Assembly (NCBI RefSeq): GCF_000168975.1
Contig: NZ_AAUW01000002.1
Coordinates: forward strand, 1 to 64,000
Length of the DNA: 64,000 nt
DNA from: Roseibium aggregatum IAM 12614
GTDB lineage: Bacteria; Pseudomonadota; Alphaproteobacteria; Rhizobiales; Stappiaceae
Reading direction: 5' to 3'
Positions within the stretch are counted from its first letter, which is position 1, and every line of letters begins with the position of its first letter. The position numbers and the translations under genes are program-made. Below, in pieces: positions 47,143 to 55,598 of the stretch. Below the pieces are notes generated by a model that had not been told where the DNA came from, ran no database searches, and saw nothing but the letters and a program-made list of their open reading frames with translations.

Positions 47143-48753
47143 ATGACAAAACAGGTTGTTGCCAAACTCAGCGAATTGCCGGACAGAAAACCGCAATACG
47201 CCCTCGTCGCCGATGTCGACCTGGTGGTTGTCCGCTTCGACGACGACATCTCCGTCTTCTACGGCCGCTGCCTGCATCGCGGCGCGCTCATGTCCGATGG
47301 TTATGTCAGCGGCAACAACCTCATCTGCGGCGTTCATTACTGGGATTACCGGCTCGACAGCGGCGTCTCCGAGTACAACGACTCGGAGGCCCTGCCGAAA
47401 TTCAAGAGCTGGGTGGAAGAGGACGATATCCTGGTCGACGCGGACGAGGTCGCGGCCTGGGCAAAGGAACACCCGCAGCCATTCAACCGCGAAAGCTACC
47501 TTGGCCTTTATGCCGACACCAGCCATGGCACCGAGGAAGAACCCTACAATGGCCTGATACAGCAATACGCCCGCGACGGCCTCAGCAAGACGGGTCATCA
47601 TGGCCGTGTCGACGCCATGGGGGTGCCGCGCAACCAGTTGCCCGACTGGGACGACATCCAGCTCCTGACAGCTCAATTGCAGAAATTTCCGCTGCTGGAG
47701 GACGAGCCGGTCGGCACCGACGTGGTGGTGGGGCCGAACGCACAAAAGCCGCTGAAGCTGAAAATTCCGCTGCTTGTCTCCGACATGAGCTTCGGTGCCC
47801 TGTCGGAGCCGGCCAAGATCGCCCTTGCCAGAGGCGCGGACCTTGCCGGCACCGGCATCTGCTCCGGCGAAGGCGGCATGTTGCCGGAAGAACAACAGGC
47901 AAATTCCAGATATTTCTATGAACTTGCCTCCGCCCGTTTCGGCTTTGCCTGGGACAAACTCGACAAGGTTCAGGCTTTCCACTTCAAGGGCGGTCAAGGC
48001 GCGAAGACCGGCACCGGCGGCCATCTGCCCGGTGCCAAGGTCAAGGGCAAGATTGCCGAGGTACGTGGCCTCAAGGAAGGCGAGGACGCGATCTCGCCGC
48101 CGCGTTTTCCCGACTGGACAGAGCGCTCCCAGATAAAGGATTTCGCCGACGAGGTCCGCACCCGCACCGGCGGCATCCCCATCGGCTACAAGCTGTCAGC
48201 CCAGCACATCGAAAAGGATATAGACGCGGCGCTGGAAGTGGGTGTCGACTACATCATCCTTGACGGCCGCGGCGGCGGCACCGGAGCTGCGCCGATCATC
48301 TTCCGGGACAACATCTCCGTTCCGACCATTCCCGCGCTTGCCCGCGCCCGGCGGCACCTCGACGCTTCGAGACGGCCGGATGTCACGCTGATCATCACCG
48401 GCGGCCTGCGCAAACCGGCCGATTTCATCAAGGCCCTGGCCCTGGGCGCCGATGCCGTGGCGCTTTCCAATTCGGCCATGCAGGCCATCGGCTGCATCGC
48501 CATGCGGGCCTGCCACACCAACAATTGCCCGGTCGGGATCGCCACCCAGAAACCGCATCTGGTCAATCGGCTGGAAATCGAGAAATCCGCCCGCCAGCTG
48601 ACCAACTTCTTCGAAGCCTCGGTTGAACTGATGCAGGTGATGGCAAGGGCCTGCGGTCATTCGCACCTGAACCAGTTTACCTCGGAGGACCTGACCACCT
48701 GGAAACGTGAAATGACGGAGCTCTCCGGCGTTGCCTATGGCGGCATCGCGTAA
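47143..48753 (+). CDS. Rieske [2Fe-2S] domain fused to a glutamate-synthase-type FMN domain
   Basis: The 536-residue protein has an N-terminal Rieske domain with ligands Cys43/His45 (CLHRG) and Cys62/His65 (CGVHYWDY). It is followed by a GltB-like FMN TIM-barrel (about 165-530) with LLVSDMSFGALSEPAK, GEGGMLPEE, FKGGQGAKTGTGGHLPG, ILDGRGGGTGAAP and the [3Fe-4S] motif Cys451-x5-Cys457-x4-Cys462 ahead of PVGIATQ. The amidotransferase and glutamate-synthase partner domains are missing, so it is not a complete glutamate synthase. It is cytoplasmic, with no membrane segment, and is the first of the Rieske cluster genes. Reaction unknown; the chain FMN, [3Fe-4S], Rieske suggests electron transfer. 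Confidence 0.9.
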   Translation: MTKQVVAKLSELPDRKPQYALVADVDLVVVRFDDDISVFYGRCLHRGALMSDGYVSGNNLICGVHYWDYRLDSGVSEYNDSEALPKFKSWVEEDDILVDADEVAAWAKEHPQPFNRESYLGLYADTSHGTEEEPYNGLIQQYARDGLSKTGHHGRVDAMGVPRNQLPDWDDIQLLTAQLQKFPLLEDEPVGTDVVVGPNAQKPLKLKIPLLVSDMSFGALSEPAKIALARGADLAGTGICSGEGGMLPEEQQANSRYFYELASARFGFAWDKLDKVQAFHFKGGQGAKTGTGGHLPGAKVKGKIAEVRGLKEGEDAISPPRFPDWTERSQIKDFADEVRTRTGGIPIGYKLSAQHIEKDIDAALEVGVDYIILDGRGGGTGAAPIIFRDNISVPTIPALARARRHLDASRRPDVTLIITGGLRKPADFIKALALGADAVALSNSAMQAIGCIAMRACHTNNCPVGIATQKPHLVNRLEIEKSARQLTNFFEASVELMQVMARACGHSHLNQFTSEDLTTWKREMTELSGVAYGGIA

Positions 48754-48782
48754 TCGATCGGCATTTTGAGGGAGGAAGACCA

Positions 48783-50759
48783 ATGGACGCTCAGGACCTC
48801 GACTGGATCAGGGTAGGCAACGTCAAAGACCTGCCCGAAGGCCGGGTGAAAACAGTCACGGCCCGCACGACCTCGATCTGCCTGTCCCATTTTGACGGCC
48901 AGTGGGCGGCAATGGACAATCACTGCCCGCATCAACGCGGCCCGCTCGGTGAAGGCTCCATCGAAAAGGGATCGGACGGCAAGTGCTGGATCCGCTGCCC
49001 CTGGCACGGCTGGGATTTCGATCCGCTGACGGGCACTCCACCCGGCGGCCACGAGGACAGTGGCCAGACACTCTATCCGCTCAGGATCGACGGCGACGAG
49101 ATCTTCATCGGACTGGAACCGGAGCCGCCTCACGAACGCACGGTGACAGACGTCATGGCCGAAACCATGGTCAACTGGGGCGTCAAGCGTGTCTTCGGGA
49201 TGGTCGGCCATTCCAACCTCGGCCTTGCCGATGCCATCCGTCGTCAGGTCGACAAGGGCACATTGGGCTATGTCGGCATTCGCCACGAAGGCGCCGCCGC
49301 CTTCGCCGCCTCCGCCTATGGCAAGCTGACAGGCAAACCGGCGGCCTGCCTCACCATTGCCGGACCCGGCGCGACCAATCTTCTGACCGGCCTCTGGGAC
49401 GCCAAGGTCGACCGGTCACCGGTGCTGGCCCTCACCGGCCAGGTTCAGACCCAGGTGTTCGGCCCGGGGGCCTTTCAGGACATTGATCTCAAATCCGCGT
49501 TCGAAGCCGTCTCGAAGTTTTCCCAGCCGGTGCTCAGCACCTCCAACCATGCCGAGCTGATGTCGCTGGCCCTGAAGACTGCCCTGGTAGAGCGGGACGT
49601 TGCCAACCTGATTTTTCCGGACGATGTCCAGACCAACCCGAGCAGCAGGGAAGCGGGCCACCCAGAAGGCCGCCTCGGCGGAACCGCCGTCACGCCCTCG
49701 GGTGAGGACCTTGCCAGAGCCATCGAGATGATCAATACGTCGAAACGCCCGGTGATCGTGCTTGGTTATGGCGCCAAGGATGTCCGCGACAAGGTCATCG
49801 CGCTTGCCGAGAAGATCGGCGCGCCGGTGCTGACCACCTTCAAGGGCAAGGGGCTTATCCCCGACACGCATCCACTGGCGGCCGGTGTTCTGGGCCGCTC
49901 CGGAACGCCCATTGCAAGCTGGTTCATGAACGAGGCGGACCTGATCGTCTCGCTCGGATCGTCCTTTGCCAACCACACCGGCATTGCCCCCTACAAGACC
50001 ATCATCCAGGTCGATTTCGAGCGCATGCAGCTCGGCAAGTTTCATCCCGTGACCTTGCCCGTTTGGGGCGAGATCGGCACCTTCTGCGAGGCGATTGTCG
50101 ATCAGGTGCTGAAACCGGCAGATGCCCCTGACCAGACGAGTGAACTTGTAGAACGCTGGACAATCTGGCGCGCGGAAAAGGAACATCGCCTTTCCGAGGA
50201 CAGCGGCAGGGGCATTCACTCGGCGGCCGTTTTCAAGGCGTTGAGCGAACTGTGCCCTCCTGACGCGATCATCCCGGTCGACGTCGGCAACAACACCTAT
50301 TCCTTCGGGCGGTATTTTGAGCCTTGCGGACAACGCATCCTGATGTCCGGCTATCTCGGCTCCATCGGCTTCAGTCTGCCGGCAGCCCTCGGCGCCTGGA
50401 GCGCGACCCAGGACTTCGAGGAATTCCGCGGCCGCAAGGTGATCTCGATTTCCGGTGACGGCGGCTTCGGCCAATACGCCATGGAGTTCACCACCGCCGT
50501 CAAATACGGAATGGATATAACCCATATCCTTTTGAACAATTCCGAGCTCGGCAAGATCTCCAAGGAGCAGCGCTCGGGCGAATGGCCGGTCTGGGAAACG
50601 AACCTCACCAACCCGTCCTTCGCCGCCTTTGCACGCCTCTGCGGTGGTCACGGTCACAGGGTGACGGAGGCTGCCGATCTGAAAGACGCCCTCGCGGCAG
50701 CCATCGCCCACAACGGCCCGTCGCTGGTGGAAATCATCACCGACGCGGATCTGGTTTGA
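48783..50759 (+). CDS. Rieske [2Fe-2S] domain fused to a thiamine-diphosphate enzyme (pyruvate oxidase/acetolactate synthase-like)
   Basis: In this 658-residue protein the Rieske domain (about 1-112) has ligands Cys48/His50 (CPHQRGPLG) and Cys72/His75 (CPWHGWDFD). A complete ThDP enzyme follows: the pyrimidine domain with catalytic Glu169 (IRHEGAAAFAASAYG), a central domain, and the pyrophosphate domain with GDGGFGQ near 559 and NN near 586 (the GDG-N-NN motif). Pyruvate oxidase-like enzymes decarboxylate 2-oxoacids; a fused Rieske centre would give an electron exit. It starts 29 bases after the previous Rieske fusion (GGGAGGAAG upstream). Substrate unknown. I know of no characterised enzyme with this architecture. 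Confidence 0.9.
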   Translation: MDAQDLDWIRVGNVKDLPEGRVKTVTARTTSICLSHFDGQWAAMDNHCPHQRGPLGEGSIEKGSDGKCWIRCPWHGWDFDPLTGTPPGGHEDSGQTLYPLRIDGDEIFIGLEPEPPHERTVTDVMAETMVNWGVKRVFGMVGHSNLGLADAIRRQVDKGTLGYVGIRHEGAAAFAASAYGKLTGKPAACLTIAGPGATNLLTGLWDAKVDRSPVLALTGQVQTQVFGPGAFQDIDLKSAFEAVSKFSQPVLSTSNHAELMSLALKTALVERDVANLIFPDDVQTNPSSREAGHPEGRLGGTAVTPSGEDLARAIEMINTSKRPVIVLGYGAKDVRDKVIALAEKIGAPVLTTFKGKGLIPDTHPLAAGVLGRSGTPIASWFMNEADLIVSLGSSFANHTGIAPYKTIIQVDFERMQLGKFHPVTLPVWGEIGTFCEAIVDQVLKPADAPDQTSELVERWTIWRAEKEHRLSEDSGRGIHSAAVFKALSELCPPDAIIPVDVGNNTYSFGRYFEPCGQRILMSGYLGSIGFSLPAALGAWSATQDFEEFRGRKVISISGDGGFGQYAMEFTTAVKYGMDITHILLNNSELGKISKEQRSGEWPVWETNLTNPSFAAFARLCGGHGHRVTEAADLKDALAAAIAHNGPSLVEIITDADLV

Positions 50760-51052
50760 TGGGGTTTCGCGATGAGACTTGTCATCCCTGCGAAGGCGGC
50801 ATGGATACTCCAGCATCACCCCCTCTCCTCCTCCGTCATCCCACGGCTCGACCATGGGATCCATGCCATTGCGGTTCGACATGACCGACCTTGCTCAAGG
50901 CACGGAACCGGCATGGATTGCAGGGTCGAGCCCTTAAATGACGGGGTTAGAGGAGAGGCCAACGCGCACCGGAAGAAATGAAGAACCCGTTGGCAATGTT
51001 TCTTATTGAGCTAAGCTGACACCAATCACATCCAGACCTGGCGGGGGTCCAC
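50760..51052. repeat. REP-like palindromes inside the Rieske cluster
   Basis: ATCCCACGG/CCATGGGAT (50838-50846 with 50852-50860) and ATTGCAGGG with an imperfect partner (50917-50939) repeat the two units seen at 14950-15057. They separate the two soluble fusion genes from the membrane genes. No gene is visible. Confidence 0.7.
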
Positions 51053-51274
51053 GTGCAAACAGCAGCCATTCTGATCGATATCGGCAAATACTATCTCATG
51101 GCCGGCGGGCTGGTCGCGGCACTCTTTCTTGTCATCGGCATCGACCGGGTGGAGCCATCCGCACGCGGGTCTCATGTCTTCCGGCCCTTGCTCATTCCCG
51201 GTATCTGCCTGATCTGGCCGCTGGTGCTCTATCGCTGGTACATGCTTGAAAAGCATGGGGAGGCCGGCCGGTGA
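51053..51274 (+). CDS. Small membrane protein of the Rieske cluster
   Basis: A 73-residue protein with two hydrophobic segments (about 13-28 and 45-60). It starts at GTG with GGGGG 6 bases upstream and overlaps the next gene as GTGA. I recognise no family. Its position ahead of the ferric-reductase-like Rieske protein suggests a membrane-complex component. Confidence 0.65.
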   Translation: MQTAAILIDIGKYYLMAGGLVAALFLVIGIDRVEPSARGSHVFRPLLIPGICLIWPLVLYRWYMLEKHGEAGR

Positions 51275-51438
51275 AACGGGCACATCGCAAGGCTCATGCC
51301 CGTATCTGGACTGTCCTTGGGCTGCTCCTGCCGCTGGTCTTGTTCGCACTTCTGGCCATGCGCCAGTCACCTCCGACGGACAGGCCGGCTGTGCTGATCG
51401 AAGCTCCGGCGGGCAGCTCCGGGGAGGCAAGCCAATGA
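51271..51438 (+). CDS. Tiny single-span membrane protein of the Rieske cluster
   Basis: A 55-residue protein starting at GTG (51271) within a GTGA overlap. It begins VKRAHRKAHARIWTVLG, has one hydrophobic segment (about 13-32) after a basic N-terminus, and a Pro- and Ala-rich tail. It ends in an ATGA overlap with the following gene. The two coupling overlaps are the main evidence that it is translated; no family is recognised. Confidence 0.6.
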   Translation: MKRAHRKAHARIWTVLGLLLPLVLFALLAMRQSPPTDRPAVLIEAPAGSSGEASQ

Positions 51439-52502
51439 GCGTGCAATACACACCGGTGATCTGGAACCGCAACAAGATGGTCTATGACGCCATCCTGCTG
51501 ATTGCCGTTGCGCTTTATCTTTACATCTTCATTCGGGTCGGGCCGTTCTACGAGGATGTCACCCGGCCGATCGACGGAGCCATCCTGAGGATGCGCGCTT
51601 TCGGAAGCTGTGCCTTCCTGATGCTCACGGTGATCCTGTGCATCGGGCCGCTGGCACGGCTCGACCGGCGCTTTCTGCCGCTGCTTTACAACCGCCGCCA
51701 TTTCGGCGTGATGACCGCCGGCATCGCCGCTGTCCACGCCAACTATGTGCTTGGCTGGTATTTCAACTTCTCCCCGACCGACAGCTATGTCGCGCTGCTG
51801 TCCTCCAACACAAGCTACGGGCAGGTGCTCGGCTTTCCCTTCGAGGCCTTCGGCATCGCTGCGCTGCTGATCCTCTTCGTACTGGCCGCCACCAGCCACG
51901 ATTTCTGGCTGAGCTTTCTGGGAGCGCCGATCTGGAAGGCGCTGCACATGTTCATCTATGCTGCCTATGCTTTCGTGGTGCTGCATGTCGCACTCGGCGC
52001 GCTGCAGGGACCGTCCGATCCCATCTTCACCAGCATGGTTGCGGCAAGCGTTGTCCTGGTCTCCGGTCTGCACTTTGCAAGCGGGCGCCTGGAGGCCAAT
52101 CGGGAAAAGGGTCATGCCACGGCAAAGGCCTCGCTGGAAGAAGCCGGCTGGGTCGTTGCCGGAGAGGTGGATGAGATCGACGACAACTGCGCCAAGGTCG
52201 TGACCCTGAGCGAAGAGGAGCGTGTCGCCATCTTCAGGTACGACGGCAAGCTGTCGGCGGTCACCAACGTCTGCGCCCACCAGAACGGCCCGCTTGGCGA
52301 GGGCAAGGTGCTGTGGGGCTGCATCACCTGCCCCTGGCACGGGTATCAGTACAATCTGGCCGATGGCCGTGCGCCCGCGCCCTTCACCGAGAAGATCGCC
52401 ACCTACAAGCTGAAGCTGGTCGGCTCCACGGTCCTTCTCGATCCCAACGCCCTGCCGCCTGGAACCTATGTCGAGCCGGTCGTGATCGGAGGTGCGTCAT
52501 GA
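51435..52502 (+). CDS. Ferric-reductase-like heme b membrane domain fused to a Rieske [2Fe-2S] domain
   Basis: The 355-residue protein has six predicted membrane segments (about 17-35, 57-72, 90-110, 136-153, 170-190, 197-213), with His101, His171 and His184 as likely heme b ligands, as in FRE/MsrQ-type domains. The C-terminal Rieske domain (about 235-345) has Cys280/His282 (CAHQNGPLGEG) and Cys299/His302 (CPWHGYQYN). A usual FAD/NAD reductase module is absent, replaced by the Rieske centre. With an even number of spans both ends should face the cytoplasm, near the soluble Rieske fusion enzymes. It overlaps both neighbours by 4 bases. Confidence 0.88.
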   Translation: MSVQYTPVIWNRNKMVYDAILLIAVALYLYIFIRVGPFYEDVTRPIDGAILRMRAFGSCAFLMLTVILCIGPLARLDRRFLPLLYNRRHFGVMTAGIAAVHANYVLGWYFNFSPTDSYVALLSSNTSYGQVLGFPFEAFGIAALLILFVLAATSHDFWLSFLGAPIWKALHMFIYAAYAFVVLHVALGALQGPSDPIFTSMVAASVVLVSGLHFASGRLEANREKGHATAKASLEEAGWVVAGEVDEIDDNCAKVVTLSEEERVAIFRYDGKLSAVTNVCAHQNGPLGEGKVLWGCITCPWHGYQYNLADGRAPAPFTEKIATYKLKLVGSTVLLDPNALPPGTYVEPVVIGGAS

Positions 52503-53260
52503 GCTGGAAACAAACCAAGTCTGCGCCGTTTTTCGTCGGTTACCTCAACAAGGTGCCGAAGCCGCTGGTCGCCTTTCTCGGGGTTTTCTCCCTCTGCTTT
52601 GTTGCTGGACTGGGCCTTGCAGCCTTTGCCCTGTCCTCCACTCAGAACGACCCAGGCAATGGTGCGTTTCAATGGGGCAACCGGTTCGAGCAAACGGGAC
52701 TGCTTGAACTCCGGCCCTACCCGGTGTTCCGCATTCCGGCTAATGGTGACGCCCCTGCCCGCACCTACATGCTGGCAGGCCAGGGCAAGCGGGGTGTCTT
52801 CGAACAGACGGAAGCCAATCGCGAGACGCCGGTGACCTTGCGCGGAGTGCCCGTGAACCGGGGTGACCTGACGATGATCCAGGTGGGACAGGTGGAACCT
52901 GCAACGGGCGATCCGTCCGGCTTCACCCCCTCCGAACCCGTCTCGCTCGGCCGCTGGAAACTGACCGGCGAGATCTGTGACGGCAAGTGTTATGCGGGCG
53001 CGATGCGCCCCGGTCGTGGCCTCGCGCACAAGGCCTGCGCAGACCTCTGCCTCACCGGCGGCATTCCGCCGGTCTTCGTCTCGTCCGGACCGGTCGAGGG
53101 ACGCACCTTCTTTCTCATGGCCGGCAAGGACGGCCAGCTTCTCGGCGAGGCCATCGATCCGCTGCTGGCGCTCTACATCGAAGTCGAAGGCGAGGTCGAA
53201 AAACTGGACGACCTGATGGTGTTCAAGGCTGACCTTCTGACCGCAAGGGTGCTGAAATGA
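52499..53260 (+). CDS. Membrane-anchored protein with a four-cysteine motif, unknown function
   Basis: The 253-residue protein has one N-terminal membrane segment (about 24-46), so the rest probably lies in the periplasm. Near the C-terminus Cys160-x3-Cys164 and Cys180-x3-Cys184 flank a conserved-looking MRPGRGLAHKACADLC stretch with His177, followed by TGGIPPVF. The spacing could bind a metal or cofactor or form disulfides. I recall similar CDxKC/HKxCAxxC segments in unnamed membrane redox proteins but cannot name the family. It overlaps both neighbours by 4 bases. Confidence 0.75.
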   Translation: MSWKQTKSAPFFVGYLNKVPKPLVAFLGVFSLCFVAGLGLAAFALSSTQNDPGNGAFQWGNRFEQTGLLELRPYPVFRIPANGDAPARTYMLAGQGKRGVFEQTEANRETPVTLRGVPVNRGDLTMIQVGQVEPATGDPSGFTPSEPVSLGRWKLTGEICDGKCYAGAMRPGRGLAHKACADLCLTGGIPPVFVSSGPVEGRTFFLMAGKDGQLLGEAIDPLLALYIEVEGEVEKLDDLMVFKADLLTARVLK

Positions 53261-53502
53261 GCGAACAGCCACAAAAGCCCCTCTGGCAAACCATCCTGAT
53301 CTCGCTGGTGATGACGTCCCTCCTCGCCGGGATCGCCTGGGCCGTATGGACCTACGCCAACACCGGCGTACAAGAACTCGCCCCCGGCACCTTGCTGCGC
53401 GACCTCCGCTTCTTCATCGGCCTGCTCGCCGTCTTCCTGGTGCTTAGTCTGCTGGACCGGATTGTCGAGTTCGTGAAGGCGAAATTGGGCGGCGGACACT
53501 GA
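53257..53502 (+). CDS. Small two-span membrane protein ending the Rieske cluster
   Basis: An 81-residue protein with two hydrophobic segments (about 10-32 and 50-66) and a basic tail. It overlaps the preceding gene by 4 bases (ATGA), so it belongs to the same operon. No family is recognised; possibly an assembly or structural subunit of the membrane complex. Confidence 0.65.
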   Translation: MSEQPQKPLWQTILISLVMTSLLAGIAWAVWTYANTGVQELAPGTLLRDLRFFIGLLAVFLVLSLLDRIVEFVKAKLGGGH

Positions 53503-53522
53503 CGAGAAAACCAGCACGATGG

Positions 53523-53684
53523 CCATCCCCGGGCGAGCATCGCGAGACCCGGGGCCTACTCGTTTCCAGAGGGCAGACCGGAGAATTGGAGCGGGCGGAT
53601 CTTCTTCAGGAAATCTTGCCTGCTTGTGCAAGTGGCCCTGCGAGTAGGCCCCGGATCTGCGCTGCGCTTGTCCGGTGTGACACC
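53523..53684. repeat. REP-like doublet between convergent operons
   Basis: CCGGGGCCTACTCG (53549-53562) and CGAGTAGGCCCCGG (53641-53654) are perfect 14-base inverted repeats; extended to 18 bases they have one mismatch. Each arm also belongs to a smaller GC-rich palindrome (53525-53555 and 53648-53676). The region of about 230 bases between the two stop codons has no gene and could form a long hairpin serving both transcripts. Confidence 0.75.
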
Positions 53685-53730
53685 CATGAAATCGGCGACG
53701 AGACCGCCCCAAAAAGCCAGTTTGTTCGCC

Positions 53731-54525
53731 TCAGCCCTTCACCAGGCTCCGCAGCAGGCTGTTGAACGTCTCCGGCTCTTCCATGTGCGGCGCATGGCCT
53801 GACGCTTCGAAGCCATGGAAATGGAAATCCGGAACATTGTCCGCGTGCCAGCGATGCACACCTTGGCCATAAAGCTGGCTGCGCAGCCCGGCCACCAGAT
53901 GAAACGGCACGGGAAAGGCTTTCAGAAGCGGGCGGAAATCCTGTGCGGTCAGCGATGCCCACATCGGCTTCAAAAGCACGGGATCGGCGCCCGCGATTTC
54001 GGTGCGGGCGAGCTCTGCGGCGCCCTCCGGCACCGGCAGGCCTTCCGCGAACAGGCGTCTGGCGATCCGGGCCGGCAGTTTGGCCCAGTCCGCCACAATG
54101 GCATTCAGGAAATGACTGTTGAGGTCTGCATTGAGGCCGTTCAGCGTCCCGTTCTGCCAGTCGGGATCGTTGAGAACCTTCGGTGTCATGTCGATGGCAA
54201 CGAACTCTGAAATCCGGTCTGCGCCGTGGCGCTCGATCATTGCATAAGACACCAGCGCACCCATCGACCAACCGCAGAGGATTGCATCGGTCAGGTCGCG
54301 CTCGGCCAGGGCGGCATGAACCGCATCGGCAGCCGCCTCGATGGTCAAGGGCAGCCGGCCAGCCGTTTTGCCATGTCCCGGCAGATCCGGAACGATACAG
54401 CGGGCGTCCGCCTTGAGCGCATCGATCTGACCGTCGAAGAAACGGCCCGGACAGGACCAGCCGTGGATCAGCACCAGCGGTCTGCCCGTTCCCTCGTCGC
54501 GGATATGCAGCATATTCCCGCTCAC
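53731..54525 (-). CDS. Alpha/beta-hydrolase of the LivK-type importer operon
   Basis: The 264-residue alpha/beta hydrolase has the nucleophile elbow CGWSMGAL, the oxyanion segment LIHGWSCPG and the catalytic His in ASGHAPHMEEP. The preferred start is a GTG at 54525 overlapping the LivM-like stop as GTGA; an ATG at 54513 is the alternative. It resembles enol-lactonase and BioH-type hydrolases. Placement at the end of an importer operon suggests it opens an imported ester or lactone, or hydrolyses a thioester. Substrate unknown. Confidence 0.85.
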   Translation of the reverse strand: MSGNMLHIRDEGTGRPLVLIHGWSCPGRFFDGQIDALKADARCIVPDLPGHGKTAGRLPLTIEAAADAVHAALAERDLTDAILCGWSMGALVSYAMIERHGADRISEFVAIDMTPKVLNDPDWQNGTLNGLNADLNSHFLNAIVADWAKLPARIARRLFAEGLPVPEGAAELARTEIAGADPVLLKPMWASLTAQDFRPLLKAFPVPFHLVAGLRSQLYGQGVHRWHADNVPDFHFHGFEASGHAPHMEEPETFNSLLRSLVKG

Positions 54526-55583
54526 GCACGCCCTGCCCGTAGCCGTCCGACAATGCCCGTCGGGAAGAAATAGATCGACAGAATGAAGAGAACACCCAGC
54601 CACAACAGCCAGCGTTCCGGCGCCACCAGCGTCGAAAACACCGGCACCGCGCTGGTTGCTTCTGCAGCAACGCCCATCAGGTTCTGCAGATAGGTCTGCG
54701 CCAGAATGAACAGGGTCGCCCCGAGCACGGCCCCGTAGAGCGTGCCCATGCCCCCTATCACGACCATCAGCAGAATGTCGATCATGATCTCCATGGAGAG
54801 CGTTGTTGCCGGGCCGGTGTAACGCAGCCAGATGGCCAGGAGAGAGCCCGCAAGCGCCGCCATGACGGCCGACAGAACGGTGGCCGTGGTGCGATACCAG
54901 ACCACGCGGTAGCCGATCGCCTCCGCCCGAAAGGCATTATCGCGCACCGCCTTCAGCGTGCGGCCGAAGGGCGAATTGACGATGCGCAGCATGACCAGAA
55001 ACAGGATGGCGGCGGCAAAGAACACCAGGTAATAGGCCAGGATCTTGCCGTTGATGCTGACGTCGAAGACCTTCGCCTTGATAAGCTTGAAGGCCGGCGT
55101 CAGCTCGCGCGGGATCTTGTAATTCAGCCCGTCTTCACCACCCGTCAACCAGGACATCTGCGATACCAGAACGGCAAAGGCGCTTGCCACTGCCAGCGTC
55201 ACCATGGCGAAGAAGATCGCCTTCACCCGCAGCGAGAACAGCCCGATGGCCAGTGCGAACAGGGCCGCAACCCCGGCGCCCGCCGCCGTTCCCCAGATCA
55301 GCGAGCCATAGTTCGGCCCGGTGGTCGACAGGGCAAGCGCGGTCCCATAGGCGCCGATGCCGAAGAACATGGTGTGGGCGAAGGAAACGATACCCGCATA
55401 TCCGAGCAGCAGGTCGTAGCTTGCCACCAGCACGATGAAGATGCAGATCCGCGCGGCCGTTTCCAGCGACTTGGTGCCCGGAAAGAGAAACGGTGCAAAG
55501 GCGAGCGAGATCAGCACGATCAGCAGCAGCGCGGTCAGAAGGCCACTGCGCGGCGTGTCACCGGAAAGAAGTCTGGTCAGCAT
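54522..55583 (-). CDS. LivM-type ABC transporter permease
   Basis: The 353-residue branched-chain-amino-acid-type permease has GYAGIVSFAHTMFFGIGAY and FGRTLKAVRDNAFRAEAIGY, the LivM signature that contacts an ATPase. About nine hydrophobic segments. It follows LivH by 15 bases and overlaps the hydrolase gene. The operon context (acyl-CoA-type TetR site, hydrolase) suggests a carboxylate or aromatic substrate more than an amino acid. Confidence 0.9.
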   Translation of the reverse strand: MLTRLLSGDTPRSGLLTALLLIVLISLAFAPFLFPGTKSLETAARICIFIVLVASYDLLLGYAGIVSFAHTMFFGIGAYGTALALSTTGPNYGSLIWGTAAGAGVAALFALAIGLFSLRVKAIFFAMVTLAVASAFAVLVSQMSWLTGGEDGLNYKIPRELTPAFKLIKAKVFDVSINGKILAYYLVFFAAAILFLVMLRIVNSPFGRTLKAVRDNAFRAEAIGYRVVWYRTTATVLSAVMAALAGSLLAIWLRYTGPATTLSMEIMIDILLMVVIGGMGTLYGAVLGATLFILAQTYLQNLMGVAAEATSAVPVFSTLVAPERWLLWLGVLFILSIYFFPTGIVGRLRAGRA

Positions 55584-55598
55584 GATCTTGTCCCGTCC

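Noticed and set aside
47143..48753. Complete glutamate synthase large subunit
   Set aside because: The glutaminase domain and C-terminal beta-helix are missing, and the N-terminus is a Rieske domain.
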